Positions 8,555 to 18,062 are shown, counted from the first letter of the stretch. The stretch: 64,000 nt of DNA from VAZQ01 sp963756715 (GCA_963756715.1 CAVWOV010000044.1:27111-91110), one strand, 5' to 3'. The notes: generated from the sequence alone by a model not told the origin. Made by a program: numbers and translations.

Positions 8555-9253
8555 ATGTCTTTCTTCATTCACACCGAAACCGATCTCGATGCCGGAATTG
8601 CGGGCCTTATCGACGCCGACCCGCGGTTCGGCGAAGTGCTATCGCTGGCGGGGCGGCCGCCGCTGCGCCGACGCGCCGACGGATTTGCCGGTCTCGTCTC
8701 GATCGTCGTGTCGCAGCAGCTTTCGACCGCCAGTGCCGCAGCAATTCTCGGCCGGCTCACCACGGCACTCGATCCGCTCGAGCCCGCCGCCGTATTGCGC
8801 GCGCGAACGGACAAGCTCAGGCGGGTCGGGCTCTCGGCACCGAAAATCCGCACGCTCAAGGAAATCGCGAAGGCGATCAACAAGGGCGAACTCGATCTGG
8901 CCTCGCTTGTGCACATGTCCGCCGACGAGGCGCACGCGGTGCTGATTGCGGTCCACGGCATCGGCCCATGGACTGGCGACATCTATCTTCTCGCCTGTCT
9001 CGGCCATGCGGACGCTTGGCCCGCCGGCGATCTCGCCTTGCAGGAAGCCGCCAAACTTCTCCTTGAACTGAAAACCCGCCCCACCACTAAGGAGATGGGC
9101 CCGCTTGCCGAACGCTGGCGGCCCTGGCGCGCGGTCGCGGCGCGCCTTCTCTGGTCGTATTATCGTGCGAAGAAGCAGCGCGAGGGCATCCTCGTTGCGG
9201 CTACGCGACCACCGGTCGCGCGAACAACCCCGAAAAAGCAGCGGAGGGCCTGA
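8555..9253 (+). CDS. DNA-3-methyladenine glycosylase II, AlkA-like
   Basis: 232 residues from the ATG at 8555. It shows the HhH-GPD base-excision fold: the helix-hairpin-helix is LIAVHGIGPWTGDIYLL (about 130-146) and the catalytic Asp is in AWPAGDLALQEA about 15 residues later. LVSIVVSQQLSTASAAAIL is the usual N-terminal helix of this group. The enzyme removes alkylated purines from DNA, leaving an abasic site. The lysine/arginine-rich tail ends in a stop that overlaps the next gene's start (TGATG), so the esterase is translationally coupled. Confidence 0.88.
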   Translation: MSFFIHTETDLDAGIAGLIDADPRFGEVLSLAGRPPLRRRADGFAGLVSIVVSQQLSTASAAAILGRLTTALDPLEPAAVLRARTDKLRRVGLSAPKIRTLKEIAKAINKGELDLASLVHMSADEAHAVLIAVHGIGPWTGDIYLLACLGHADAWPAGDLALQEAAKLLLELKTRPTTKEMGPLAERWRPWRAVAARLLWSYYRAKKQREGILVAATRPPVARTTPKKQRRA

Positions 9254-9927
9254 TGGCCGCGCAACTCGACGGTCCCCGGCTCGAACCACGTTCGGGGACA
9301 GCACGACAGCTCGTCGTCTTCCTGCACGGCTATGGCGCCGACGGCAACGACCTCATCGACATTGGCCGCGCCTGGCAGGGCCTCCTGCCGCAGGCGGCCT
9401 TTGTGTCGCCGCACGCACCGGAGCCGTGTGGCCAGGCCCCCACGGGCCGACAATGGTTCCCGCTCACCATGCGCGACCCGAACGAGCGCTGGATCGGCGC
9501 CAACGCGGCCGCGCCGGCGCTCAACCAGTTTCTCGACGCTGAGCTTGCCCGCCGCAGTCTGCCACCGAGTGCGTTGTCGCTGGTCGGCTTCAGCCAGGGC
9601 ACCATGATGGCGCTGCACGTAGGTTTGCGGCGCCCGGCCGCGCCGCTCGCGATCGTCGGGTATTCCGGCCTGCTGGTGGTGCCGCCCGACGCCAATCCGG
9701 AGAATCTCGCTGCGGAAATCAAGTCGCGACCGCCGGTGCTGCTGGTGCATGGCGATCAGGACGATCTCATTCCGCCGCAGGCGCTGTTTCATGCCTCGAG
9801 CGGGTTCGCCGCGCTTGGCGTGCCGGTCGAGTGGCATATCTCGCAAGGCATCGGTCACGGCATCGACCAGGAAGGCCTGCGCCACGGCGGCGAGTTCCTC
9901 GCTCGCGCCATGGCCACGATGCGATAG
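9253..9927 (+). CDS. Phospholipase/carboxylesterase family alpha/beta hydrolase
   Basis: 224 residues. The nucleophile is the Ser of LVGFSQGTMMALHVG (about residue 116), the acid is in LVHGDQDDLIPP and the base His in GIGHGID, giving a complete catalytic triad. LVVFLHGYGADGNDLIDI near the N-terminus is the classic oxyanion-hole strand of the acyl-protein-thioesterase-like carboxylesterases. No signal peptide is seen, so it acts in the cytoplasm. The start codon overlaps the alkA-like stop. Confidence 0.88.
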   Translation: MAAQLDGPRLEPRSGTARQLVVFLHGYGADGNDLIDIGRAWQGLLPQAAFVSPHAPEPCGQAPTGRQWFPLTMRDPNERWIGANAAAPALNQFLDAELARRSLPPSALSLVGFSQGTMMALHVGLRRPAAPLAIVGYSGLLVVPPDANPENLAAEIKSRPPVLLVHGDQDDLIPPQALFHASSGFAALGVPVEWHISQGIGHGIDQEGLRHGGEFLARAMATMR

Positions 9928-10047
9928 CCTCCGCTTCCGAAGAAGCAGCCGTCACGATTCCGCGAGAACGTGCCGGCGATCACATCCTGAATGGACGGCC
10001 ACCGGCTAGATTCCGGAGCGTAGTCAACGCGCTCACGGAGAATTTCG

Positions 10048-10269
10048 GTGGCATCCGCATCCCCAGAACGCGTCGCGCTATCGTGGCGTCGCCTCCTCAT
10101 GGTGCTTGTCATCGGCCCGAGTCTCTGCCTGTCAGTCGGCGCAACATCGCTGCTGGATCACGGGCAACCCGCGGTCCAGGCATCAAGTCAGGCCGATCGT
10201 CACCAAGACCAGAGTGCACGACCGTCGGCACCCAAGCGACTGTTCGCTCCGGGCTTTCCATCTCTTTGA
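10048..10269 (+). CDS. Possible small membrane-anchored protein
   Basis: 73 residues from a GTG preceded by GGAG eight bases upstream. One hydrophobic stretch (LLMVLVIGPSLCLSVGA, about 16-32) follows a basic N-terminus, then a polar tail rich in Gln/Ser/Pro. This is the only candidate gene in the 406-base gap 9928-10333. No family recognised, and coding is uncertain. Confidence 0.3.
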   Translation: MASASPERVALSWRRLLMVLVIGPSLCLSVGATSLLDHGQPAVQASSQADRHQDQSARPSAPKRLFAPGFPSL

Positions 10270-10333
10270 ATGTTGGTTCTTGCTGCCTGCAATCACCTTG
10301 CAAGCGGGGCGCTGCTCTGACAAGAAAATCGGC

Positions 10334-11933
10334 ATGGACGCTGAAACGTTTGCGCTGATCGTCGGCGGTGGACCGGTCGGCCTTGCGGCCTCGATCGAGC
10401 TGTCTTGGCGGTCTGTTCCCCACATCCTGGTCACCGAGAAACTCGATACCGCGCAGCATCCCAAGTGCAACAACACCAATGCGCGCTCGATGGAGCATTT
10501 CCGCCGCCTCGGCATCGCGGACAAATTGCGCGCCGAGGGTTTGCCGCCCGATGTGGCCCGCGCCTCTGCTTACGTAACCCGGTTCTGCGGGCATGAGTTC
10601 GGCCGGCTGCCGCGGCCCTACTCCGATTGGCCGACGCCGGAGATTCCGAACAACGTTTCGCAGATCGTGCTCGAACAAGTGCTGCGGCGTTGCGCGGAGG
10701 GCCGGCCGGGCGCCCAGGTGCATTTTGGACACCGGCTCAGGTCGTTTGCCCTGCGCGACGATCACGTGTTCGCCGACATCGAGGACACGCAAAGCGGTGG
10801 ATCCTATCGCATCAAGGCGCGCTATCTCCTCGGCATCGACGGCGCCGGCAGCCTGGTCCGCCGCACGCTCGGCGTCGGCATGACCGGCGAAGACGGGACC
10901 ACCAGCCGCGCCTTCATGGGCGGCACCATGCTGTCGTTCTTCATCCGCGCGCCGACCTTGATGGCGGCAAGCAAGCGCCCGCCCACCAACATGACCTGGA
11001 TCATCAACGCCGACATGCGCGCCATGATGTATTCGCAGGATGGGCGCGAAACCTGGGTCGTGCACTACCAGGTGCCGTCCAGTATCGACTGGCAGAAGGT
11101 CGACGGCCAAGCGGTGATCCGCGCGATGATCGGCGCCGACGTCCCATTCGAGATCATTTCCGGCGGGCCTTGGACTGGAGGACTCGCGCTGGTCGCCGAG
11201 CACTATCGATCCGGACCGGTGTTTCTCGCCGGCGATGCGGCGCATCTGTTCACGCCGCTTGGCGGGCTCGGCATGAACACCGGCATCGGCGATGTCATGA
11301 ATTTGGGCTGGAAACTTTCCGCCGTACATCAAGGCTGGGCCGGCCCGCAATTGCTCGACAGCTACGAGACCGAGCGACGTCCGATGGGTTTGCGCAACGT
11401 GCAACTGGGCGTGCGCTGTACGCAGGTGATGGACGGCTGGGACCTATGGCCCAGCTTCGAGGATGACACCCCCGCAGCCGACGCTGCGCGCAAGACGTTC
11501 GGCGCACGGATCATGCGCGAGGATCGGCCGCAGTATCTGACGGTCGGCATCCAACTGGGCGAACGCTACGAGGGCTCGCCGATCATCTGGCCGGACGGCG
11601 AGGACGCGCCGCCCGATACCTGGGATGCTTACACGCCCATCGACCGGCCGGGCGCCCGCGCACCGCATTTCTGGCTGTCGGAAGGACGCGCCGCTTATGA
11701 CGATTTCGGAACGGATTTCACCCTGCTCGATTTCGGCGCGCCCGAGGGCGCAAATGCTATCGCGGCGGCCGCGAGCACGCGCCGTATCCCGCTCAAGAAA
11801 TTGCGGCCCGAAGCGTCCCGCCGGGCTTTATCACAGCAAACTCGTGCTGGTGCGGCCCGATCAGCACGTCGCCTGGCATGGTGACGCGATCACGGACGCA
11901 ATGGCGGTGATCGACCGCGCGCGCGGCGCGTAG
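10334..11933 (+). CDS. PheA/TfdB-type FAD-dependent aromatic monooxygenase with a 3' frameshift
   Basis: About 532 residues if one base is skipped. The ATG at 10334 begins MDAETFALIVGGGPVGLAAS, the FAD fold. Further motifs are LLGIDGAGSLVRRTLG and FLAGDAAHLFTPLGGLGMN (about residue 300), as in 2-polyprenylphenol/phenol-type hydroxylases that use NADPH and O2. The first frame runs on to a stop at 11884 with non-homologous residues, while the next frame carries the family's terminal motif LVLVRPDQHVAWHGD and stops at 11933. The switch lies at the CCC run near 11817-11819 and is +1. Only the last about 40 residues are affected. Confidence 0.82.
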
Positions 11934-11965
11934 TGCGCGTCGACTCGCACTACGCTTGGCGCAAA

Positions 11966-12940
11966 TCAATCCACGCTGATGCCTGCGGATTTGGCGATCT
12001 CCCGCCACTTGTTCGTCTCGGCCGCGATAAATGCCGAGAATTGTTCAGGCGACTCGATGGTCGGCGTCGCACCAAGTTTCTTCAATGCGGCCCGAAGGGC
12101 ATCTGATTTCAAAGCGTCGTTGATGGCCGCGTTGAGCTTGGTAACAATCGGCGCGGGCGTACCGGCGGGCGCGACCACGCCGAAGAAGGCCGTCACCACA
12201 TAGTCTGGCACTCCAGCCTCGATCATGGTCGGCAGATTGGGGAAGTCGGCCTGCCGCTGTCGGCTCGTCACCGCAAGAGCGCGCAACTTCCCATCCTGAA
12301 TCAGTCCGCGCAGACCGGCGACGTTGTCGAACGCCAAATCGACCTGCCCCCCGAGCAGTGCGGTGATGAACCCGGAACTGCCTTTGAACTGGATCGCAAC
12401 GAAATCGATGCCGGCTTTTGCTTTGAGCAGTTCGCCGGACAGGTGCGTCAGGTTTCCGGGACCGGCCGCGCCGTGATTGAGCTTGCCGGGATGGGCCTTC
12501 GCGTCGGCCACCAGATCGGCGACCGACTTCCAGCGGGCATCGGGCCGCACCACCAGCATCATGTAGGAATCCATCACCTTCGAAACGGCGGCGAAATTCT
12601 TCGCAGGATCGTAGCCGGCGCTTTTCGAGACCGCCGGGATATTGGCGAGCGTCGCGGTGTTGCCGAACAACAGCGTGTAGCCGTCAGGCTCCGCACCGGC
12701 GACCGTTCGTGCGGCGATGGCGCCGCCCGCGCCGCCACGATTCTCGACGATCACGCTCTGCCCCAGTGCGGCCGCCATCCTGTCCCCGACAAGCCGTGCG
12801 AGCACGTCGGTCGGCCCGCCGGGCCCGGCTGGCACCACCAGCTTGATCACTTTACTGGGATAGGTCTGCGCGCGTACCGCGTCCGGCGCCCCGATTGTCG
12901 CGCAGATTGCGATGAGTGTGATGATCAGAATTCGTCGCAT
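11966..12940 (-). CDS. Bug/TctC-family periplasmic solute-binding protein
   Basis: 324 residues from the ATG at 12940 (MRRILIITLIAICATIG, signal peptide cleaved near VRAQ). The mature part begins TYPSKVIKLVVPAGPGGPTD, the hallmark of Bug receptors, and continues with VENRGGAGGAIAARTVAGA. It binds an unknown carboxylic acid for a TctAB-type permease not present here. It is convergent with the monooxygenase ending at 11933, 32 bases away, echoing the receptor/monooxygenase pairing at 4.6-6.9 kb. Confidence 0.9.
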   Translation of the reverse strand: MRRILIITLIAICATIGAPDAVRAQTYPSKVIKLVVPAGPGGPTDVLARLVGDRMAAALGQSVIVENRGGAGGAIAARTVAGAEPDGYTLLFGNTATLANIPAVSKSAGYDPAKNFAAVSKVMDSYMMLVVRPDARWKSVADLVADAKAHPGKLNHGAAGPGNLTHLSGELLKAKAGIDFVAIQFKGSSGFITALLGGQVDLAFDNVAGLRGLIQDGKLRALAVTSRQRQADFPNLPTMIEAGVPDYVVTAFFGVVAPAGTPAPIVTKLNAAINDALKSDALRAALKKLGATPTIESPEQFSAFIAAETNKWREIAKSAGISVD

Positions 12941-13169
12941 GTGACCTCCCCAAGCCTGTTTGTCTTGTACGGAATAGAAGCGCAGGCTGTGCCCCGCGCC
13001 AAGACGCATCTTTGCCGCGCCCGCGCAAACTTCGGCAGTCAGGTCCGGGCCTGCCAACGATCCACCCGCATTGCATAAGCCTCGGAACAGGCTTCACAAT
13101 TCCGTCATGCTGCCCTATACACTGGGGGCGTCATCGTGGTTCGTCGGAGAGGAGCCGAGGAGCGCTGCC

Positions 13170-13727
13170 TTGAACGTGCATGTTTCGCCGACCGGATTTC
13201 CGGCTCTCGTCCTCAACGCGGATTTCCGCCCGCTGAGCTATTATCCGTTGTCGCTCTGGTCATGGCAGGACGCCATCAAGGCGGTCTTTCTGGAGCGGGT
13301 GAACATCGTTGCCAACTACGACCGCGCGGTGCACAGCCCTAGCCTCGAGATCAAGCTGCCGAGCGTGGTCTCACTCAAGACCTTCGTGAAGCCGGCCACG
13401 CAGCCTGCCTTCACGCGGTTCAACGTGTTCCTGCGCGACAAGTTCAGTTGCCAGTATTGCGGCTCGCACGACGACCTGACGTTCGATCATCTGCTGCCGC
13501 GCTCGCGCGGCGGCCACACGACCTGGAGCAATGTCGTGGCGGCCTGTTCGCCATGCAATCTGCGCAAGGGCAACCTGACGATGGACGAGGCCCGGATGTG
13601 GCCATCGCAAATGCCGTTCCAGCCGAGCGTAAATCACCTGCACCGCAACGGCCGGCGCTTCCCGCCGAACTATCTGCACGACAGCTGGCTCGACTATCTC
13701 TATTGGGACACCGAGCTCGATCCGTGA
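13170..13727 (+). CDS. HNH endonuclease family protein
   Basis: 185 residues from the TTG at 13170 (NVHVSPTGFPALVLNADFRP); an ATG at 13107 would add 21 residues. The nuclease motif is complete: CQYCGSHDDLTFDHLLPRSR with the DH pair, then TTWSNVVAACSPCNLRKGN with the second CxxC, forming the Zn-stabilised beta-beta-alpha metal site. N-terminal ALVLNADFRPLSYYPLSLWS is strongly conserved in rhizobial homologues of this short HNH family (recollection). The biological target is unknown; such stand-alone genes are chromosomal housekeeping-like and not obviously mobile. Confidence 0.85.
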   Translation: MNVHVSPTGFPALVLNADFRPLSYYPLSLWSWQDAIKAVFLERVNIVANYDRAVHSPSLEIKLPSVVSLKTFVKPATQPAFTRFNVFLRDKFSCQYCGSHDDLTFDHLLPRSRGGHTTWSNVVAACSPCNLRKGNLTMDEARMWPSQMPFQPSVNHLHRNGRRFPPNYLHDSWLDYLYWDTELDP

Positions 13728-13755
13728 TCGCTGTCCGCGAAAGGAAGGCACCGCG

Positions 13756-13911
13756 ATGGACCGAAGAAAAACTCTCGGCACGCTGACGGCTGCCTTCACT
13801 TGTCCGCGGGGGCTGAACATTCCGCGCGGCAACGCCTCGCCGGTGGAGAACAAGATCAAACTGCTGCATCCGTGGCTGCAGGAGCTGGGCTGGAGCTACG
13901 CGCGGCCGTAA
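13756..13911 (+). CDS. Small protein of unknown function (51 aa)
   Basis: ATG at 13756 is preceded by AAAGGAAGG at good spacing. The product starts MDRRKTLGTLTAAFTCPRGL and ends LLHPWLQELGWSYARP, nine bases before the next ATG. It has no membrane segment. It fits exactly between the HNH nuclease and the MFS transporter on the same strand. I do not recognise it; it could also be the end of a decayed gene. Confidence 0.4.
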   Translation: MDRRKTLGTLTAAFTCPRGLNIPRGNASPVENKIKLLHPWLQELGWSYARP

Positions 13912-13920
13912 GCCAACCCA

Positions 13921-15882
13921 ATGGCGGCCACAGACCAACCGACATCAATACGCGCCGTATTCGCGGCGCTGTTCCTGGCGTTGCTGCTCGCCGCGCTCGA
14001 CCAGACGATCGTCTCGACCGCGCTCCCCACCATCGTCGGCGAGATGGGCGGCCTTTCGCATCTGTCCTGGGTGGTAACGGCTTATCTGCTGACCAGCACG
14101 GTGGTCGGACCGCTCTATGGGAAATTCGGCGACCTCTATGGCCGCAAGATCGTCCTGCAGACCGCGATCGTCATCTTTCTGATCGGCTCTGCGCTGTGTG
14201 GACTGTCGCAGAACCTGTTGCAGCTCATCCTGTTCCGCGCCCTTCAGGGCATCGGTGGCGGCGGCCTGATCGTAACGACGGTCGCGCTCATTGGCGATCT
14301 CATCCCGCCCCGCGAACGCGGGCGGTACCAGGGCTTGTTCGGGGCGGTGTTCGGTCTCGCCACCATCATCGGGCCGCTGCTCGGCGGATTCTTCGTCGAC
14401 CATCTCACTTGGCGATGGATTTTCTACATCAACCTGCCGACCGGCGCGTTGGCGCTCGTCGTGATCGCGGCAGTGCTGCACACGCCGTCAATCCGGCGTC
14501 AGCATGTCGTCGACTACCTTGGGGCCGCCCTGCTATCGGCGACGCTCACCGGTGTCATCCTGTTCACGAGCCTGGGTGGAACGACGTTTCCCTGGCAATC
14601 CGGCCTCATCCTCGGCCTGATCGCCGTCAGCGCGCTTTGCACGATCGCCTTCGTCATCGTCGAGACGCGGGCGCATGAACCGATCCTGCCGCTCAGCCTG
14701 TTCCGCAATCACACCTTCACGATTGCCAGCACAATCGGTCTGATCGTCGGCCTGTCGTTGTTCGGCTCCGTCACCTACCTGCCGATTTATCTGCAAGTCG
14801 TGAAAGGCGAAAGTCCGACTGCATCCGGGCTGCAACTGATGCCGATGATGTTCGGCATGCTGGTGACTTCGATTGGCAGCGGCCGGCTCATCACGCGCTG
14901 GGGACACTACAAGCCGTTCCCGATCGCCGGCACCGCGCTGATGACCGTGGGTTTGGCGCTGCTATCGCGGATTTCGGTGGAGGTCGGTGTTTGGCAGACA
15001 TCGGCCAATGCGCTGTTGCTGGGCCTCGGCATGGGCATGGTGATGCAGGTGCTCGTGCTCGCCGTCCAGAACAGCGTCGACTACGACAACCTCGGTGTCG
15101 CCACGTCGGCGACAACGCTGTTCCGCTCGGTTGGCGGCGCGCTCGGGGTCGCGCTCTTCGGCGCGATCTTCGTCAACGGACTGCATGCCGAGCTCGCCAG
15201 TCAGCTGCCGCCCGGCACGGTCATGCCGTCCGCCGCTGATGCCGAGGCCATCGCGGCGCTGTCGCCTGCGGTTCGTGCCACCTACCTCGACGCTGTGGTG
15301 GTAGCGCTCCGGCCAATATTTATCGTCGCCGCCGCAGTCTCGGCGGTCGGCTTTGCGCTGGCCTGGTTCCTGCGCGAGATGCCGCTGCGGGGCGGTCCTG
15401 TAGCTCCCGGCATGGGCGAAAGTTTCGCGATGCCTCGTGACGCCACCTCCTTGGCGGAGCTTGAGCGCATCGTCGGCGTATTGATGGCAAATGAAAACCG
15501 ATGGCGCGTCTACGCCGACATCGCCGAGCGCGCCAAGCTCGATTTGTCGGCCCCGCAGATGTGGGTGTTGGCGCGCCTCGGTGAACGCGAACCGCTCACC
15601 GCGGCCGCGCTCAGCGCGGAACTGCAAATCCCACTGCACGATTTGGAGCGGCCGCTGAACGAGCTGCGTAAGCGCGGCATCGCGGAAACGAGCGCGACCG
15701 GAAACCTGCAGCTCACGGCCGCTGGCGCGCAGATGTATGGCCGCCTGCTCGCCGCGCGACGCGAAGGATTGGCCGCTTTGCTTGCGCGCTGGCAACCCGA
15801 ACAGCACCCCGACGTACTGGCGTTGATCAACCGCCTGGCGGCCGCGCTCGTGCGCGACCTGCCGCCGCCGCAGCCGAGTTGA
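13921..15882 (+). CDS. EmrB/QacA-family (DHA2) MFS drug exporter with C-terminal MarR-like winged-helix domain
   Basis: 653 residues, longer than the usual 480-520. Residues 1-490 form the DHA2 drug:proton antiporter: LDQTIVSTALPTIVGEMGG in TM1, GKFGDLYGRK as motif A between TM2 and TM3, and GIGGGGLIVTTVALIGDLIPPR in the middle. The last about 130 residues (from ENRWRVYADIAERAKLDLSA) have a MarR-like pattern: a dimer helix, LTAAALSAELQIPLHDLERP as helix-turn-helix and a wing with GNLQLTAAGAQMYGRLLAAR. No separate regulator gene adjoins. The frame is continuous, so the fusion is not a frameshift artefact. Confidence 0.85.
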   Translation: MAATDQPTSIRAVFAALFLALLLAALDQTIVSTALPTIVGEMGGLSHLSWVVTAYLLTSTVVGPLYGKFGDLYGRKIVLQTAIVIFLIGSALCGLSQNLLQLILFRALQGIGGGGLIVTTVALIGDLIPPRERGRYQGLFGAVFGLATIIGPLLGGFFVDHLTWRWIFYINLPTGALALVVIAAVLHTPSIRRQHVVDYLGAALLSATLTGVILFTSLGGTTFPWQSGLILGLIAVSALCTIAFVIVETRAHEPILPLSLFRNHTFTIASTIGLIVGLSLFGSVTYLPIYLQVVKGESPTASGLQLMPMMFGMLVTSIGSGRLITRWGHYKPFPIAGTALMTVGLALLSRISVEVGVWQTSANALLLGLGMGMVMQVLVLAVQNSVDYDNLGVATSATTLFRSVGGALGVALFGAIFVNGLHAELASQLPPGTVMPSAADAEAIAALSPAVRATYLDAVVVALRPIFIVAAAVSAVGFALAWFLREMPLRGGPVAPGMGESFAMPRDATSLAELERIVGVLMANENRWRVYADIAERAKLDLSAPQMWVLARLGEREPLTAAALSAELQIPLHDLERPLNELRKRGIAETSATGNLQLTAAGAQMYGRLLAARREGLAALLARWQPEQHPDVLALINRLAAALVRDLPPPQPS

Positions 15883-16012
15883 GCAGTAACGCGCTGCCCC
15901 GATCATTCGATCGCTTCCGCCGAGCGCTGGGGCGATGTCATCCGCGCAGCCAACATCAAGCTGGATTAGCTACGACGAGCTTGATCGCAAACTTGCCGGC
16001 GCTTCGGACAGG

Positions 16013-16538
16013 TCAGGCCGCCGCGTGGACGCGCCGTTCGCCTATGACGCCCCACACCGCAATGGCGGCGAGCGTAAGCGAAATCAGCGCGTTGTAGCCG
16101 GCAAGCGACAGGCCGAGAAAGCGCCAGGCCGCCTGGTCGCAGCGCACAACACTCATGGTCTGCAATGTGTTCGCGAGGTTGCTGGCCGTTCCGAGATTGT
16201 CGAGCGCGCCGGAGCAGTCGGTCGGACCCTGCCACCATTTCCACTCGATGCCGGAATGGTAAACTCCGAGATAGGCGTTCCACAGCATCCCGGCGGCGAT
16301 CACCGCGAGCGCGGCGATCAGCACCTTGCGGGCGGCCCCCACCTGATCGCCCAAGACGACCATCACGGCGAGCGGAATGGCAAAATAATAGGCGTAGCGC
16401 TGCTCGAGGCAGAGCGGGCACGGCTTGAGCCCCAATGCGAATTGGAAGTACCAGGCACCCACGAATGGCCGCGGAGCCGACCACCGCGATTGCGATCGCC
16501 GCCGACACGAGCGGGCGGGCGCGGATCATGCTGGTCAT
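16013..16538 (-). pseudogene. dsbB: Disulfide bond formation protein DsbB, split by an apparent +1 frameshift
   Basis: Skipping one base gives a 174-residue protein. The N-terminal frame starts at 16538 (MTSMIRARPLVSAAIAIAVV, first membrane helix) and the next frame continues WYFQFALGLKPCPLCLEQRY with the quinone-linked CPLC active site. The second periplasmic loop has the paired cysteines in GPTDCSGALDN and VVRCDQAAW. DsbB reoxidises DsbA in the periplasm and passes electrons to quinone. The shift lies at a CCC run (16458-16460 on the plus strand), inside the first periplasmic loop region. All catalytic residues survive, so the gene may be intact if the shift is a sequence error. An alternative start is 16550. 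Confidence 0.82.
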
Positions 16539-16573
16539 GGGCTCGGGCATTGATATCGCTCGCAATTCAGGTC

Positions 16574-16598
16574 TTGCTGCCGCCATATATGGCAGCAA
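16574..16598. promoter_or_regulatory. Perfect palindrome upstream of dsbB
   Basis: TTGCTGCC (16574-16581) and GGCAGCAA (16591-16598) are perfect inverted repeats, with GCCATATATGGC as an inner perfect 12-bp palindrome. It sits 36 bases upstream of the dsbB ATG and just before the tRNA-Leu promoter, so it could be an operator or a 5'-leader hairpin. No known operator is recognised. Confidence 0.4.
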
Positions 16599-16618
16599 AG
16601 ACGGCAATGGTAAGGGCG

Positions 16619-16646
16619 TTGACGGTCGGTGCATCACCGCTATAGT
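16619..16646 (+). promoter_or_regulatory. Sigma70-type promoter of tRNA-Leu
   Basis: TTGACG (16619-16624), a 16-base spacer and TATAGT (16641-16646) lie 10 bases before the mature tRNA start at 16657, where an expected transcription start would fall near 16653. Confidence 0.7.
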
Positions 16647-16656
16647 CCGCCCGCCT

Positions 16657-16743
16657 GCCCCTGTGGCGGAATTGGTAGACGCGCCAGACTCAAAATCTGG
16701 TGGTGGCAACACCGTGCTGGTTCGATTCCGGCCAGGGGCACCA
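16657..16743 (+). tRNA. tRNA-Leu(CAA), CCA encoded
   Basis: 87 bases including the encoded CCA. The acceptor stem GCCCCTG pairs with CAGGGGC, the D-arm shows GGCGGAATTGGTAGACGC, the anticodon stem CCAGA/TCTGG encloses CTCAAAA giving anticodon CAA (reads UUG), a long variable arm follows as expected for a class II tRNA, and the T-arm is GGTTCGATTCC. No repeat of its 3' end was seen in the window, so there is no sign of an integrated element using it. Confidence 0.95.
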
Positions 16744-16910
16744 AGATTCATCTGCGGACTGCGTCAATTGGGGCTGGCGGTTAAGCGACGGCAACCGGCG
16801 AGCGTCACGAACCTCTGACGCGCGCACCCCAGCCCAGCCACGATAGCGTGAAGAGGCCAATCCGGACGCAACTTCTTCATAATCGTTGCGTTGACTGCGC
16901 CGAGGGTGAA

Positions 16911-18062
16911 ATGGCGCGGATGTCAATTTCCAGGTTCTTTGCTTGGCATCGGAGAGGCCGGAAGCTACCAGCCGGCAACGCCGCGGCCTCCGCGGGACTT
17001 CCTTCCTCACGGCGCGCCGTTCCTTCCTCGCAATTCGCTCTTCGCGTTTTCGCCGCCGCCATGATGGCAGCGTTAGGGGTTGTCGCCCTGCTGGCGAACC
17101 CCGCCGTGGCGCAGCGGAATGCGCCGACGCTTCGGAACCTGGACACGTCGCGCAAATTTGACAGCGCACCGGAAGCGCGCGCGCAGCGGCTGCGGACGGT
17201 CCGCAACTGGGGTTACTGGCTGAGTTCATTCGCGATCAATGACGTTGTCGCGGCGCCGCATGACCTGTTGGTGGTCGACAATGGCGTGTCCGCCAATCGC
17301 CGCTTTATGCGCCAGCGCACGCACGATGAGGTGGCGCGCATGAAGCAGCGCCCCAACGGCAGCCGACGCCTCCTGCTCGCCTATCTGTCGCTCGGCGAAG
17401 CTGAGCGCTACCGCGCCTACTGGCGGCCGGAATGGTACGACCGCAACAAGAAGCCGACTTGGCTCGGCCCCGCGAACCCGGAATGGGACGGCAACTACTT
17501 CGTCCAATACTGGGCGCCCGAGTGGCAGGCGCTGATGTTCGGCAAGCCGGAAAGCTACCTCGACATCATCATGGCGCAGGGCTTTGACGGCGTTTATCTC
17601 GACCGTGCCGACGCATTCTCCTACTGGGAGAAGACGCGTCCGTCGGCGCAGAAAGACATGGCGCTGTTCCTGCGGCGTCTCTCGGCCTATGCGCGGCAGC
17701 GCAACCCGGAATTTTTGATCGTCATGCAGAACGCAGAGGAACTGCTCGACGATGCGAAGGTGCTGGACAGTATTGACGGCATCGCCAAGGAGGACCTGTT
17801 CTTCGGGGTCGGCAAGCCGGAGACCCCGAACGAACCTGAGGATGTGGCATTCTCGCTCAAGCAGTTACGAGTGGCGCGCGACGCCGGGCGCAAAGTGCTG
17901 GTCGTCGAATATTTGAGCGACCCGGCCAAGATAACTGCGGCCGGAAAGCAGATCGCGAATGAAGGCTTCCTGCCCTATTTCGCTCCGCGTCTGCTCGATT
18001 GCCTCAACCCGCCGGCCGTTCCGCTGCCCACAGGGACATATCCCCAGTTTCCCTGCCATTAG
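16911..18062 (+). CDS. Secreted GH114 / TM1410-like putative glycoside hydrolase
   Basis: 383 residues from the ATG at 16911, preceded by GAGGG. A long basic N-region leads to a hydrophobic signal core (VFAAAMMAALGVVALLANPAVA, about 43-64). The mature protein has the barrel motifs of the endo-alpha-1,4-polygalactosaminidase-like / TM1410 family: LVVDNGVS, LLLAYLSLGEAERYRAYW and GFDGVYLDRADAFSYW, with acidic residues at strand ends. This family acts on alpha-linked galactosamine-type glycans; the target here, possibly an exopolysaccharide, is a guess. The gene is solitary. Confidence 0.8.
   Translation: MARMSISRFFAWHRRGRKLPAGNAAASAGLPSSRRAVPSSQFALRVFAAAMMAALGVVALLANPAVAQRNAPTLRNLDTSRKFDSAPEARAQRLRTVRNWGYWLSSFAINDVVAAPHDLLVVDNGVSANRRFMRQRTHDEVARMKQRPNGSRRLLLAYLSLGEAERYRAYWRPEWYDRNKKPTWLGPANPEWDGNYFVQYWAPEWQALMFGKPESYLDIIMAQGFDGVYLDRADAFSYWEKTRPSAQKDMALFLRRLSAYARQRNPEFLIVMQNAEELLDDAKVLDSIDGIAKEDLFFGVGKPETPNEPEDVAFSLKQLRVARDAGRKVLVVEYLSDPAKITAAGKQIANEGFLPYFAPRLLDCLNPPAVPLPTGTYPQFPCH

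Noticed and set aside
10109..11404. 431-residue antisense frame over the aromatic monooxygenase
   Set aside because: Shadow frame; the plus-strand product has all flavin motifs.
16657..16743. Integration site at tRNA-Leu
   Set aside because: No duplicate of the tRNA 3' end and no integrase gene in the window.
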